64,000 bases of DNA from Clusia tigrina (lineage: Eukaryota > Arthropoda > Insecta > Diptera > Clusiidae), in assembly GCA_920105625.2 (NCBI GenBank), contig OV050031.1, positions 46,466,925 to 46,530,924 of the forward strand, in the 5' to 3' direction. A program made the position numbers and the translations under genes. This document shows positions 22,061 through 33,300 of this stretch, one piece after another (the stretch's first letter is position 1; every line of letters starts with the position of its first letter). Below the pieces are notes generated by a model. That model saw nothing but the letters and a program-made list of their open reading frames with translations. It was not told the origin of the DNA and searched no databases.

Positions 22061-22350
22061 GTGTCAATTAAACTTGGCACTATAGCCGAATGAAGCGCAG
22101 TAGAGAAAAATATTTTTTTAATATTAAATAATAAAAAAGGGTTCATTGAAAATAATTCAAGAAAAGATCATAAGACAGTCGTGGGTAATTAATATAAAAC
22201 TAAACGTAAAGTATATACACACATACATACGGCAGTTTGTGCAATGAAATACGATGCGTAAATATTAACGCCGGCCACCAGCTTGACGGTGCAAGCAACG
22301 GAACCGTTGGTGAAGTAAATATATATATATGTATTATTGTGTATAATGTA

Positions 22351-22701
22351 CGAACGTATATTTAAAAACGTAAGTATTCTAGTTAACAGGAATACGTATA
22401 AGTAACTATACGTATAAGTAACTATATATGGAAATTGAGAATTTGCAGATATATACATACACAGATATAAGCTACACAAAAATTTATTAAAATTGTTCCA
22501 TTTTGGATTTGTTGTTCTTCTTGTGTTTACACTTGTAAAACACTGACAAGTGTAAACACAAGAAGAACAACGAAAACAAACTGATATCGAACGTATATTT
22601 AAAAACGTAAATATTCTAGCTAACAGGAATGTGTATATACGTATAAATAACTATATAGGGACATGCGATGGGAAATTGAGAATTTGCAGATATATACATA
22701 C
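22351..22701. repeat. Direct repeat pair flanking a perfect hairpin
   Basis: Two copies of about 110 bp (22351-22460 and 22588-22701), sharing CGAACGTATATTTAAAAACG at the start and TTTGCAGATATATACATAC at the end, enclose a 26-bp perfect inverted repeat (22511-22536 with 22546-22571, 9-nt loop). No coding capacity. The surrounding DNA from 22061 to 23200 is AT-rich with TATG/CATA runs and no gene that I can support. Confidence 0.8.
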
Positions 22702-23211
22702 TGCAGCAGGATACATGTAAATATACATAGATTTTCTGTTTATCGCATAGAAATTAGCGTGTGGGAAATGGAAAATAATATGTATGTATATGTTGAAATA
22801 GAAGAATATGTTTAGGTTAATTGGGAAATAACGTTACCAATTAATTATAAGCAATTAAAAGTGCCTGGAATGTATGTATGTAGTCATATACGAGCGAGTT
22901 ACGAATTACTCCCATTATGGTAGGCACATAGGCGTGGTGTGGGGGCTTAAGTTGCAACGATTCGTCGGACTATTTTAGCCTAAGGCGGCCATATACTACC
23001 CCTGGTAGGGCCGCCAGTGTTTTTAGACAGACTGACCGATGAGTAACGAACAAAGATCTACCACGTGTGCGTATGTTTCCCAGGTTAGGGGCAACACACA
23101 AAGACGTGTGTTTTCTCCATGTTAGGATCGGACGGTTTTCTGAGTCTTTTCAGCGTGGGGTGGTATAATGTAAAGAAACCCCACGGGGAGGGGGTGTTTT
23201 TCTGTTCCTAG

Positions 23212-24960
23212 ATGTCTAAAACAAACAAGGAAGAGTTTCCGGTGCAGGGGGTCGGATCCCCAGTACCGGTGGCGGTTGGCGAGGAGGCCACCTGGCGTCG
23301 ATATCAAGCAACTCCTCAGGCATCGCCGTGGTACCCCAGGCCGCGATGTTTGCTAGTGCTACTGGGAGGGTCTCCAAGCCAACTTTGGGTAGGTAAGGGG
23401 CCTGTGAGGTGGAGGCTGAGGGGGATCGCATAGGATCTCAGCTTCTGGGCTTGCGCATAGACAACACAACCGATGACGACTCATTGTCACAGGTTAGCTA
23501 TGTCTACGACATAGGCTCGAATGTTGAGATGCAATTGCTCAGTCCTTCTCAGCCCTCCGCTCCACATGCTCCTGAGCCGGAGAAGGAGACAAGGAAGCAT
23601 TGGTGCTAAAAATTTTGTGCTAATGAGCGAATAAACCAATGCGGTTATTCGACTCAAAGTGCATAGATAATATGGTAGCGATATATAGAGTAAATATGCA
23701 ATGCTGGCAGTCTTTGGCAAGGGCTAGGAGGAAATAGTCATTTCCTCGCAAGGAATTAATAATTTTTTTTTCTTTTTTTCTCCTTTTCTCGAAGAGCAAA
23801 AAAATTAATAACCAAAAATGAGCTACGGACAGCAAAATCCGGCCTACAATGGCATCAAGAGTGAAACGGAGCATGCGAATACAGACGAGTTCTCGCATTT
23901 GGGGTTTGAAGAAGCCAAGGTGCGGCTAACTCGTTTAGAGCAGCAATTGGAGCGGTTTAATCTCGATAGCATCTCGGGCCAAGGGCGATGAGAGCGCTGA
24001 TCTGGAGAGATCAATGGAACGAGCAGAGCGACGGAACTTCGGAGCGAGTGGTACACTGAAGGCCAAAATTGAGCAATTGTGCCCAGCAAGGTGCGTTGAT
24101 CAAGGCACAAAGGAGCCAATCTCGGTGCAGGTGACTATGCCGTTCCTGCTGCGCGACCTCCAAAATACTTGGGGAGAATTTGATGGAAGCATCACAAAAT
24201 GGCATGGTTTCCGCGACAGATTTGTCGCTGCAGTGCACAGCAACGAGCAAATAGTGCCATCTCGTACTTGAGGAAGTCGCTCACCAATAAAGCAGCGCGT
24301 TCTTTTGGTGAGTGGGAGCTGACCGACAACGGTTACCATGAAGCATGGGAGCGACCCACTGCGGAGAGCCTACAGCGTATGGCGAATGTGTCCCATGAGC
24401 CCATGCGCCAAATGAAAGCGCAGGGGTTACCAGTGGAACATTGGGACATGTCGTTGTACATATGCTGCACGAGCGACTGGACAGCGACATTGCCAAGCAA
24501 TGGGAGCTACAGAGGAGCTCTGACTCTCCAATGAGATGTTGGCGGATGAGATGTTGGCTTTCCTGGAGAAGCAGGCCTCTGCTCTACCAGCACGAGAAGA
24601 CAAGAGAGCGCATCAATTGGAGCACGGGCGCGATCGAGCAACGGGCGCAGTGCCACGGTGAGAGTGCAACAGGAGCAGCACCGATACGAGCAAGCCAAGG
24701 CAACCAGTGCGAGATATGCAGCGAAGGTCACGCTGTATAAAACGATGCCCAGACTTCCTGTCCTTAAATCTACCAGCCAGGCAGGAACTCGTGGAGAAAC
24801 GGAACCTGTGCCCCAACTGTTTGAAGAAAGGGCATAAGGCGGCAGAGTGCTTCTCTGGGCCATGTTTGCGATGCCCAGGGGTGCAAAAGCACAACAGCGT
24901 GCTATGCGTAAAGAGGGAACCACAGCAGCAGGTATTGGTGGCACAGTAGCCAAAGTGGGG
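23212..24960 (+). pseudogene. BEL/Pao gag (broken)
   Basis: The structural protein of the virus-like particle. An uncertain N-terminal part (23212-23609) precedes a segment starting MSYGQQNPAYNGI at 23818. The capsid-like core follows at 24120-24400 with the family phrase FDGSITKWHGFRDRFVAAVH. The BEL-type zinc region is at 24707-24949, with CPNCLKKGHKAAEC followed by further Cys/His residues. Numerous stops and frame changes are visible, so it is a relic. Confidence 0.7.
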
Positions 24961-25155
24961 AGCCGCCGCGACAACAATGCCGAAGGCTAAGAGCGACTGA
25001 CGGTACAGCAACCTTGCAAAGAGCGCAAGGGTAGCAGAGCCTGGGCGAAGTGCTATTTTTAGGAGCCATTTAAAACTAAAATTTAGAAAAAAAACATAGA
25101 GCATTATTAAAAAAAAGAGCGAGAAATCCCCAATTGTGCCACTTACTATAAGTCT

Positions 25156-26985
25156 TTTCATTGTAGTTTAGAGATGCAAGAGGCCTTGTTACCAATGGTT
25201 ATGGTGCGTGTCGAGATTGCAGGAATGCTATATGGGCCAGTGCGGGCACTTATGGACACTGGGGCGCAGCCAAATTTAATGAGTGCCGAATTCCGGCAAA
25301 AGCACCAGTTTCCAGTACAATCACAGAGCAGCAAAATGATAGGAATAGAAGGTAAATCATTTGACACTGTTTGAGTGCCAAGGTGTTTTCTTGTTACCCT
25401 ATGAAGAGCGAGAATGATTATTTAGAGACTGAGTTTTGGGTGCTGCCAAGAGAATGTAACTGGTGCCCAGTTTTGCCAGCAAGAGATTTAGTGGAGATAC
25501 CCATGCATTTTAAGAATGAGGTTTATGGGTGGATCCTGAGTTTTGGAAGGCGAGACCAGTAGAGCTACTATTAGGAGCAAATATGGCGGCTAGAGCCATT
25601 ACGGTGGTAATGCCAAATGAAGACATTGCCATATATGAGAGCATGTTTGGGCAAGTCATTTTCGGGGCACAACCCTGTGAGAGAGATAGAGGGGCCGATG
25701 CTATAGTTGCTTCGATAGAATGTATCGATAACAAATGGTTAGACGAGTTACTTCAGCGCCTGTGGCAGATAGATCAAGTGGAGACGATAACTCGCTGGAG
25801 AACAGATGAGGAGCAGGAAGTGGAGGAAAATTTTATGGAGACTTATACTAGAGATGAAACATTGCGATTTATTGTGACAATAGCATTGCACAGGTTTATG
25901 TACTTGGAGCGGAAATTAGAGAAAGATTCGGAGCTGAGAGAGCAATACATAGAATCCATGAGAGAGTATGAGAGATTAGGGCATATGAAGTGCGCTACCC
26001 AACCACCAAGAGTGGACGAGCCAGTTTATTATATCCCACATCACTGTGTCACCAAAAAATTTCGGGTGGTTTTTGATGCTAGCTGCCAAACGAATCGCGG
26101 CATCTCTCTGAATCAAGTGCAATGTTTAGGCGAGAAGTTACAAAAGGATCATTAGGCGTCATAAGATTCCGATATGTGCCGACATCAAGAAGATGTTCCG
26201 ACAGGTCCGTGTTGCCGAAAGGCAATGGAATTTGCAAATAATCTTTTGGCGAGAGCTTGGTGGTGAGAAATTACGAGAATACTGGTTAACGGTTGTAACG
26301 TATGGAATGACTTACTCCGCTTATAATGTTGTGCGAACTTTAATACAATTTTGCTAGGGAGGCGAAAGATGAATACACAAGAGCAGCGGACATCATAGAG
26401 AATGACTTCTATATGGATGCCTGTGCTACAGGCGCACGATCTGAGCAAGAGGCAATAGTGCTCGCGAAAGAGATATACACTGTCTTAATAGGAGGCGGTT
26501 TCGAGCTGTGCAAATGGAAGTCGAACTCAAAAAGACTACTCAGGGCAATGAAAGCGGAGATTCTTCTCTCTCCCGAGTGAGATACTTCTATTCCCGAATG
26601 AAGACGAGATGTCAGTGCTAGGGCTGAAATGGATAATAGAGGAAGACAAATTCACCTTTGTGGTGAAGACTCCTGCATTGGTCGGCGAGGTGACTAAAAG
26701 GAAAATAGTCAGTTGCGTCACGCTACTATACTATCCTGACGGGTTTATAACTCTAGTCACTATCAAGGGAAAAATTATTATACAATATTTATGGAGATTG
26801 AGCTTAGACTGGGATACGATAGTAGCATCAGAGATACTGAAAAGATGGGAAGACTTTTGGGAAGAGATAGGGCATTTAGAGCAATTCAAAATTAGGTGGA
26901 TTGATACCACAACAGATGCTAAGGTCCAGATCTATGGTTTTGCGGATGCATCGATGAGCGCTTATAGTGCGTAATATATTTATGA
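25156..26985 (+). pseudogene. BEL/Pao protease and reverse transcriptase (broken)
   Basis: An aspartic protease with active-site DTGA (ALMDTGAQPNLMSAEF) lies at 25174-25374. The RT begins in a frame at 25529-26155 containing YYIPHHCVTKKFRVVFDASC, a hallmark of Pao-type RT, and continues near 26160 (ADIKKMFRQVRVAERQW). The position of the catalytic YxDD reads FYMDACATGA near 26408-26437, so the second aspartate is Ala. The RNase H start is at 26609-26974 (VQIYGFADASMSAYSA). Frameshifts are frequent. Inactive. Confidence 0.7.
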
Positions 26986-27785
26986 ATTTATTATGGCAAA
27001 CAACACGTAGAGGTAAATTTATTGACTTCTAAGGAACGCGTAGCTCCCTTGAAGACAATTACATTACCAAAGCTTGAACTGTCAGCAGCCAAATTGCTGG
27101 CACTACTGCTATGCAGCGTGAGCAAAGAAATGGAGTGGTCAAAATGTGAGTACAGCTTGTGGACAGATTCACAGGTTGTTCTGCACTGGAAAACTACCAT
27201 GTGAGCAAATAGAGTCTCAGAGATCCAGACTCACACAAGTTTGGGCGTTGGCGGTATGTAAACACAAAACAAAATGCAGCAGATTTATTAACTAGAGGAA
27301 TAACAGCAAGAGAACTAGTTGGCAATAAACTCTGGTTACATGGACCGGAGTGGTTACATAAATCAGAAGTCCATTGGCCAGTCAACATTTTTGAGCCTAA
27401 AGAGCAGCTGAGAGGCTTAACGAGGTGGGAGCGTATCCCGTGACACATTCACGTCAGTTTTTGGAAATATTTATACCTAGCATGGGCAAGAGCATGTCGC
27501 TGATTGACTATGGGCGAAGTCTGGAGAAGAGCATAAATATATTGAGCTACATCATGAGGTTTGTGCAGAGAGCAAGGCAGAACCAGAAGAGGCGAAGAAC
27601 GCGGCACAGCAACCGGGTAGTGCAAACACCAACAGTGGAAGAGAAATGTGAAGCAACAGAATATCTGCTGAAGCAGGCACAGGCGAAAGTTTTCAGACAA
27701 GAGATAGACAAACTGAGAGAGATTGGACAAGTACAAGAGGGAAGCAAAATTAGTGCATTGAATCCAATAATAGACAGCTAGGTCT
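26986..27785 (+). pseudogene. BEL/Pao RNase H and linker (broken)
   Basis: 27022-27204 reads ITLPKLELSAAKLLALLL and WTDSQVVLHW, the conserved RNase H block of Pao elements with its catalytic Glu and Asp. The following frames (27425-27781) form the linker before the integrase (QEIDKLREIGQV). Stops at 26971 and 27202 break the reading. Confidence 0.65.
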
Positions 27786-28494
27786 TATTGAGAGTGTGCG
27801 GACGACTAGGGAGATGAGAAGAAGCCTATGAGATGAGGCATCGGGTGATAGTGAACGATAGTTCTCGAACAGCATGGCTGATAATAGATCATGCTCACCA
27901 TATGGTAAGCCATGGTGCTGTGCTAGTAATGATGTAATTCATCAAACAATAGTTTTGGAGTCCAAACTACGGAGACAATTAAGAGCCTTCCTTCACAAGT
28001 GAGTGGTGTGCGTGCGCTATAATCACAGATTTGAGCAACAGTTGATGGCTGTATTGCCAGGCGATAGGGTGCAAGTTGGTAAGCCTTTTCTACATACAGG
28101 TATTGATTACGTAGGTCCTTTTAGAGCAAAGGCAGTGGAAAGAGCAGGAGAGCAAATGAGGGAGCGTAAGTGCTGGGTGGCTATATTTGTTTGCCTAAAA
28201 ACAAAGGCCATTCATATTGATATTGTTTTTGATCAAACTTCCATAGCTTTAATTGCTTTTTAGGAGCGCTTTATTTGCAGAAGAGGGAGATGTGAGCGAA
28301 TATATAGCGACAATGGTACCTCATTTGTAGGGGCGGCAAGAGAGCTGAGAAGAGCACGAGAGAGCTGGCAAGTAAGAGAACTTTTTGAGCATCTGAGCAA
28401 CAAGGGGACAGAATGGATATTTATGACGCCAGCAGCGCCGTATCAAGGCGGAATATATGAAGCTGCTGTGAAGTCAATGAAATACCACCGCACG
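27786..28494 (+). pseudogene. BEL/Pao integrase, N-terminal and catalytic part (broken)
   Basis: Integrase inserts the cDNA. Visible are the zinc-region remnant (DHAHHMVSHGAVLV near 27889), the first catalytic Asp in GIDYVGPFRAKAV (28090-28130), an Asp in IYSDNGTSF (28300-28330) and the Glu in YQGGIYEAAVKSM (28441-28470). The reading is cut at 28494 by the errantivirus LTR. Internal stops precede this. Confidence 0.75.
28491..28494 (+). repeat. Target-site duplication CACG (left)
   Basis: CACG precedes the 5' LTR and is repeated at 35857-35860 right after the 3' LTR. A 4-bp duplication is normal for errantiviruses. The pre-insertion sequence CACGCG alternates pyrimidine and purine, in keeping with their target preference. 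Confidence 0.9.
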
Positions 28495-28796
28495 AGTTAT
28501 GTCCGCATACCCTACATATATAAATATATATATCCATACATATATACAAATTCACATTCCTCTATGCAATGGCGTTATCGCTTAGTTTTTGTTATTGCAT
28601 AGCAGATGGTGTCAAATTCAGTTAAGGCTCCAAATGCAAAAATGTGCTTAGTAGCATAATTTGCACTTCGAGGCCAACTGAATTTGAACAGTGAAGTAGA
28701 ATAGAAAAATACTTTTAAGTCAGTCTTAAGATTCATTGCAAGCGAATAAAGTAATTTTTAAGCATAAGCTTAATTTGTTTTACTCAGCTTATAACT
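28495..28796 (+). repeat. Errantivirus 5' LTR (302 bp)
   Basis: Starts AGTTATG and ends TTATAACT (AGTTAT...ATAACT inverted ends). Contains TATATAAATATATATA near 28516 as a possible TATA region and AATAAA at 28745-28750. It differs from the 3' LTR at three sites: T/C near 28526, A/T near 28613 and A/G at 28746. Confidence 0.92.
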
Positions 28797-28807
28797 GGCG
28801 CAGTCGG
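28796..28807 (+). other. Primer-binding site
   Basis: TGGCGCAGTCGG follows the 5' LTR directly (its first T is the last LTR base). TGG complements the CCA end of a tRNA, and this sequence matches the primer site known for 17.6/297-type elements. It primes minus-strand DNA synthesis. The A-rich leader 28808-29128 before gag has no gene. Confidence 0.8.
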
Positions 28808-29128
28808 AAAAAGTGGCCAAAGCTTTAGCTAAAAAATTAACAAATCTAAAGATTTGTGAAATATTGTAAATTTACAAAAAGGAAAAGAAAAACAAATTAT
28901 AATTTAAATTGAAAAGCAAAAGTTAACTTTTAAGCATGTTTTGTGCAATGTTAATATTTAAGCGATAACAAACTAAACAAATATATAAGACAAATGAGCA
29001 AAAGCGAAAACGATATAAGTGAATGTAATTTACAAAAAGGAAAAAAATTTTAAGTGAAGAAATTAAAAACAGTTTGTGAACTAGAAAAACAAAAGAAGAA
29101 AAAGAACAATTTGTGAAATAGCGAAGAT

Positions 29129-30397
29129 ATGAAAGACAGTTTGCAAAAAGCATTCGATAAGAACAGGAAAGTCAATATGGAGCAAATCAATAAGGAAAAC
29201 GAGGACGTCATTAAGAAGCAGGAGGAAATCATCCAACAACTCCAACAACAGCTGCAACAACAAAATGAACAGCTGCAACAACAATATCAACAACAGCTGC
29301 AACAACAAAATGAACAGCTGCAACAGCGACAACAGCAACATCAGTATCAACGAAATGAATCACAAAATGAATTTTTTCTGCGACCACAGGACATCTTGGA
29401 CCAGTTTAGACGACTAAGACCTTTCGAAGACAACAAAAACTATGGTTACTTGTCCTTTATAAAATCAGTGGAGAACACTTTGGAATTGTGTGGAGCTAGT
29501 GCACAACTTTACAATTATGGCATGCAGATTATTATTAACGAAAAAATCCGTGGGGAAGCAGCAAGGTGTATTCGTGAACTCGGTGATTTTCCAAAATGGG
29601 AGGATATTAAGCTGAAACTTAGACAGCGCTTCAATCCCAACAAAACATATGGAGAACTTTTCAATAAGTGTCGGATCATGAGGGTAAATAATTTAAGTGA
29701 ATTATTTAAATTAACTTTTGAAATTAAGTACGAATTAAATGAATTATATGATTTTGACGAAAGAAAACCTGATCTATATAGGGCAGAAAACGTAGATAGA
29801 GATTTAGTAGAAATCATTTTAGAGAAAATTGATGGAAACGTAAGGGCCCACGTTGATAGTGATAAAACATTGGATGAAATTTATAAAAGATATGATAGAT
29901 TAAAGTTGTTAACAGACCCTAGATGCATAGCCTATGGTCATAAAAAACATTTCAAGCCACCAATAATTCCACAAAGAAAAGACGATTATTTTGGTTCTCC
30001 TGGTCGAAATGGTAGCGACCAATTTTTGAGAAGAAATCTCAATCAAAACTCTAACGGTAGTAGGCCATATTCGTCTAATAATAAAGTCAATTCGGAACTT
30101 TTAGAAAGAAATTTCAATCAAAACTTTAACGGTACTAGATCGTATTCGGTTAATAATAGAAATAATTCAGAGTTTAATCAAAACCGTAATGGTACTCGAC
30201 CGTATTCAGCTAATAATAATAATAACTGTTCAGAGTACCGAAATCAGAATAGGGTTAATTCGGCTCAAACTCGCAATTCACACATGAGTGTTGATACACA
30301 AAACTCTAGACGAAGCCAATTCCAACCGATGGAAATTGGAAATTTCGAGGAAGATGTAAATTTTACCAACGAGCCTCCGAACCCACATTGCCCTTAA
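29129..30397 (+). CDS. gag: Errantivirus Gag (capsid polyprotein)
   Basis: 422-codon frame, uninterrupted, encoding the particle protein. Residues about 20-72 form a Gln-rich coiled coil built from near-repeats of QLQQQNEQLQQQ. Residues about 80-270 form the capsid-like core (FRRLRPFEDNKNYGYLSFIK ... LRQRFNPNKTYGELFNKCRI). The C-terminus is Asn-rich with three to four copies of an NQN.NGTR.YS.NN repeat (30040-30220), and there is no CCHC knuckle, as in other errantiviruses. Start chosen at the first ATG after the leader. The pol frame overlaps the last codons in the -1 register, so a -1 ribosomal frameshift near 30388-30397 is expected from the family. Confidence 0.88.
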   Translation: MKDSLQKAFDKNRKVNMEQINKENEDVIKKQEEIIQQLQQQLQQQNEQLQQQYQQQLQQQNEQLQQRQQQHQYQRNESQNEFFLRPQDILDQFRRLRPFEDNKNYGYLSFIKSVENTLELCGASAQLYNYGMQIIINEKIRGEAARCIRELGDFPKWEDIKLKLRQRFNPNKTYGELFNKCRIMRVNNLSELFKLTFEIKYELNELYDFDERKPDLYRAENVDRDLVEIILEKIDGNVRAHVDSDKTLDEIYKRYDRLKLLTDPRCIAYGHKKHFKPPIIPQRKDDYFGSPGRNGSDQFLRRNLNQNSNGSRPYSSNNKVNSELLERNFNQNFNGTRSYSVNNRNNSEFNQNRNGTRPYSANNNNNCSEYRNQNRVNSAQTRNSHMSVDTQNSRRSQFQPMEIGNFEEDVNFTNEPPNPHCP

Positions 30398-33300
30398 TTA
30401 AACTAAGTATAGAAAATAACACTTTTAACGCGTTAATAGATACTGGCTCAAGCACCAGTATAATAACTCCAAATGTAGCTAGAAAATATCAACCTTTTTC
30501 ATGGGAAAAACCAAAGTTTTTTTCAACCATAACCCTACGTCTCCACGGGCAATTTTTGATGGCATGCTATTGGCAATTTCAAGCAAATTGCCAATGGAGA
30601 CTCCAAATTGCTTCAAGTTGGCAATTTATGTTATGAAATATGTTATGCCATAAATTGCCAACGTGCTGTGTGGCAATCAGTTGTCATTTTGTTTGTTTGA
30701 CAGCCTTTTTTTCATTTTTTCGTGACGCTCACAGCGGAAGCATCGTCGGACATTTTCGTTTTACCGCATCTATTAAATTAATAAAAACGCTAAAATGAAT
30801 GGAGACTGTGCATTTGCATTCTTTGTAATAAAGGATTCACCCACAATTGCGGTTTTCTTATTTTTTCCTCTTCATCGTATAAATAAAAATTTTTTTCAAG
30901 CGTGGGCACAGCGAACTAGATTGCTTGACGGCATTTTCAAAATGACAATGGCATAACATCGCAATGCCCACCATTAAAATATTGCCAACCATTGCAATCG
31001 AATTTGACAGATGTTATGCCATCAAAAATTGCCCGTGGAGACGTAGGGTAAATGGTGTAAGCAAAATTAATGAAAGGGTAGTCACTCCAATACCAAAAGA
31101 ATTTTGTGCTCATGGTACTATTTCTTGGAATGTAGCTCATCTACCTAACAGGAAGTATGATGCCATTATTGGGCAGAATATTTTAACTAAATTTGATGCG
31201 ATAATTGATTTAAATGAAAAATATATAAAAATGAAAGGTTGTAAAATTTGGTTTACAAACACAAATTTTCCAAACAGTACCAATGATGTGTGTTCACTCG
31301 AACCTATTCAAAATGATTTTTTAGGAAAAATTAATTTACACCATCTTAATAGTGAGGAGAGAAAAAAAGTGCATGAATTATTGACCCAATATGAAGATAT
31401 ATTTTATTTGGAAGGAAATACACTAACCTTCACTCACAGCATTGAACATGAAATAGTCACAGAAACAGATAGACCTATATACGCAAAAATTTATAGGTAC
31501 CCTAAGGTACATGAAGAGGAAATAGAAAGGCAATTAAATGAAATGCTCCAACAAGGTATAGTAACTGAAATAACTCGCCATACAATAGTCCTTTGTGGAT
31601 AGTCCCCAAAAAGTCAGACAGTTCTGGGAATAAGAAGTGGAGAATTGTTGTGGATTATAGGAAGCTGAACGAATGTACTGTTAGCAATAAGTATCCAATT
31701 CCCAATATAGACAATATATTGGACAAATTGGGGAAAGCTCAGTATTTCTCCACAGTTGATTTGGCCAAAGGGTTTCACCAAATTATGGTAAAACCTGAGG
31801 ATAGGAAGAAAACTGCGTTTTCAACTCCGTTTGGGCACTTTGAATTTGTGAGAATGCCATTCGGCCTCAAAAATTCTCCCGCAACTTTCCAGAGGCTGAT
31901 GAATTCAATACTAAAGCAATATATCAATAAAACTTGTGTCGTGTACTTAGACGACATTTTAATATTCAGCACATCGTTGCAAGAACATATAAACAATATT
32001 AAATCTATTTTTGAAACTCTTAAGAATGCGGGACTGAAAATTCAAGTTGATAAGTGCAGTTTTTTAAAAAAAGAAACTGAATACCTAGGTCATATCTTAA
32101 CACAAAACGGCGTAAAGCCGAATCCAACAAAGATCGAAGCTATCAAAAACTTGTGCCTGCCCAAGACACAAAAACAAATTAAGTCCGTTTTAGGAGCAAC
32201 TGGTTTCTATCGTAAATTTATCAAGGACTATGCAAAAGTTGCATTTCCTATGGTTAAATATCTAAAAAAGAACTCGAAAATTAATACCAGCGACCCAAAT
32301 TATATAGCTTTTTTCGAAAAGTTAAAGGAAATTATTACAAATTATCCAATTCTGCACTATCCAAACTTCAATAAAAAATTTAAGCTAATAACAGACGCTA
32401 GCAATTTTGCTTTAGGAGCAGTTATAACACAAGACGGACATCCGATATGTTTCGCTTCTCGTACTCTAAATGATCATGAGAAAAGCTACTCTACTGTTGA
32501 AAAAGAGTTATTAGCAATTGTTTGGGGTTGTAAGTATTTCAGACCATATCTATATGGCAAAGAATTTGATTTGAATACAGATCATCAACCACTTAAGTGG
32601 CGTCACACCAAGAATTCTGGTAGAGATATCAACCCAAGACTCCAAAGATGGTTGATTCAATTAGGGGAATACGATGCAAGGATAGATTATGTTAAAGGCA
32701 AAGAGAATAAAATTGCAGATTTTTTAAGTCGCATCGATGTTGATAACAATGAAATAAATCTATACGAAAGTGATTTCGACGAAGAAAATGTAGGTAACGC
32801 TTCAATGGATGCCCAAACAGCACATTCACAAGAAGAAGATTTGAACGATCACATTCCAATCTTGGACACAATCGTGAATAGGTTTAAAACCCAATTAATT
32901 TTGGTAGAAAGAAAGGAAAAAGAATTTGAAAAAATATTGGGTAACAATAGAATTTATATTGAAAGAGCTGATATACCGGAAAAAATTGCCGACATTGTCC
33001 GAAGACATATATGTAAGGGTAAAATTGCTTTTTACACTGACTTGGATGACACAGCTTATAACCATGTTCAACAAAAACTTATCGAGTTGTTTCCAAGAGA
33101 CTCAAGCACAAAATTTGTCAAATGTAGCCATTTTGCAAGAGACATGAAAGACGAAGAAGAAGCAATAAAACAGGTAGCTCTTTTTCATAAGAGGGAATCC
33201 GGTCATTCAGGAATTATCGCAAATTATGAAGCTTTGAAGCACAAAATATTTTATCCTAATTTGAAAGTCATTATCCATAAGGTAGTAAATAACTGCGATT

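Noticed and set aside
22189..22479. Minus-strand Tyr/Ser-rich 96-codon frame
   Set aside because: Produced by TATG/TATA low-complexity DNA within the direct-repeat region; no protein-like composition.
22511..22571. The 26-bp hairpin as a microRNA gene
   Set aside because: A perfect stem with no bulges and only 26 bp is short for a miRNA precursor, and there is no evidence of expression or conservation.
24613..25161. Minus-strand frame of about 180 codons opposite the BEL gag
   Set aside because: It is a shadow of the gag zinc-knuckle region on the other strand, with no recognisable motif and a Cys-rich composition explained by the complement.
30380..30400. Gag/pol register change as decay
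   Set aside because: The -1 offset with overlap at the gag end is the normal arrangement for errantiviruses, unlike the break at about 31575.
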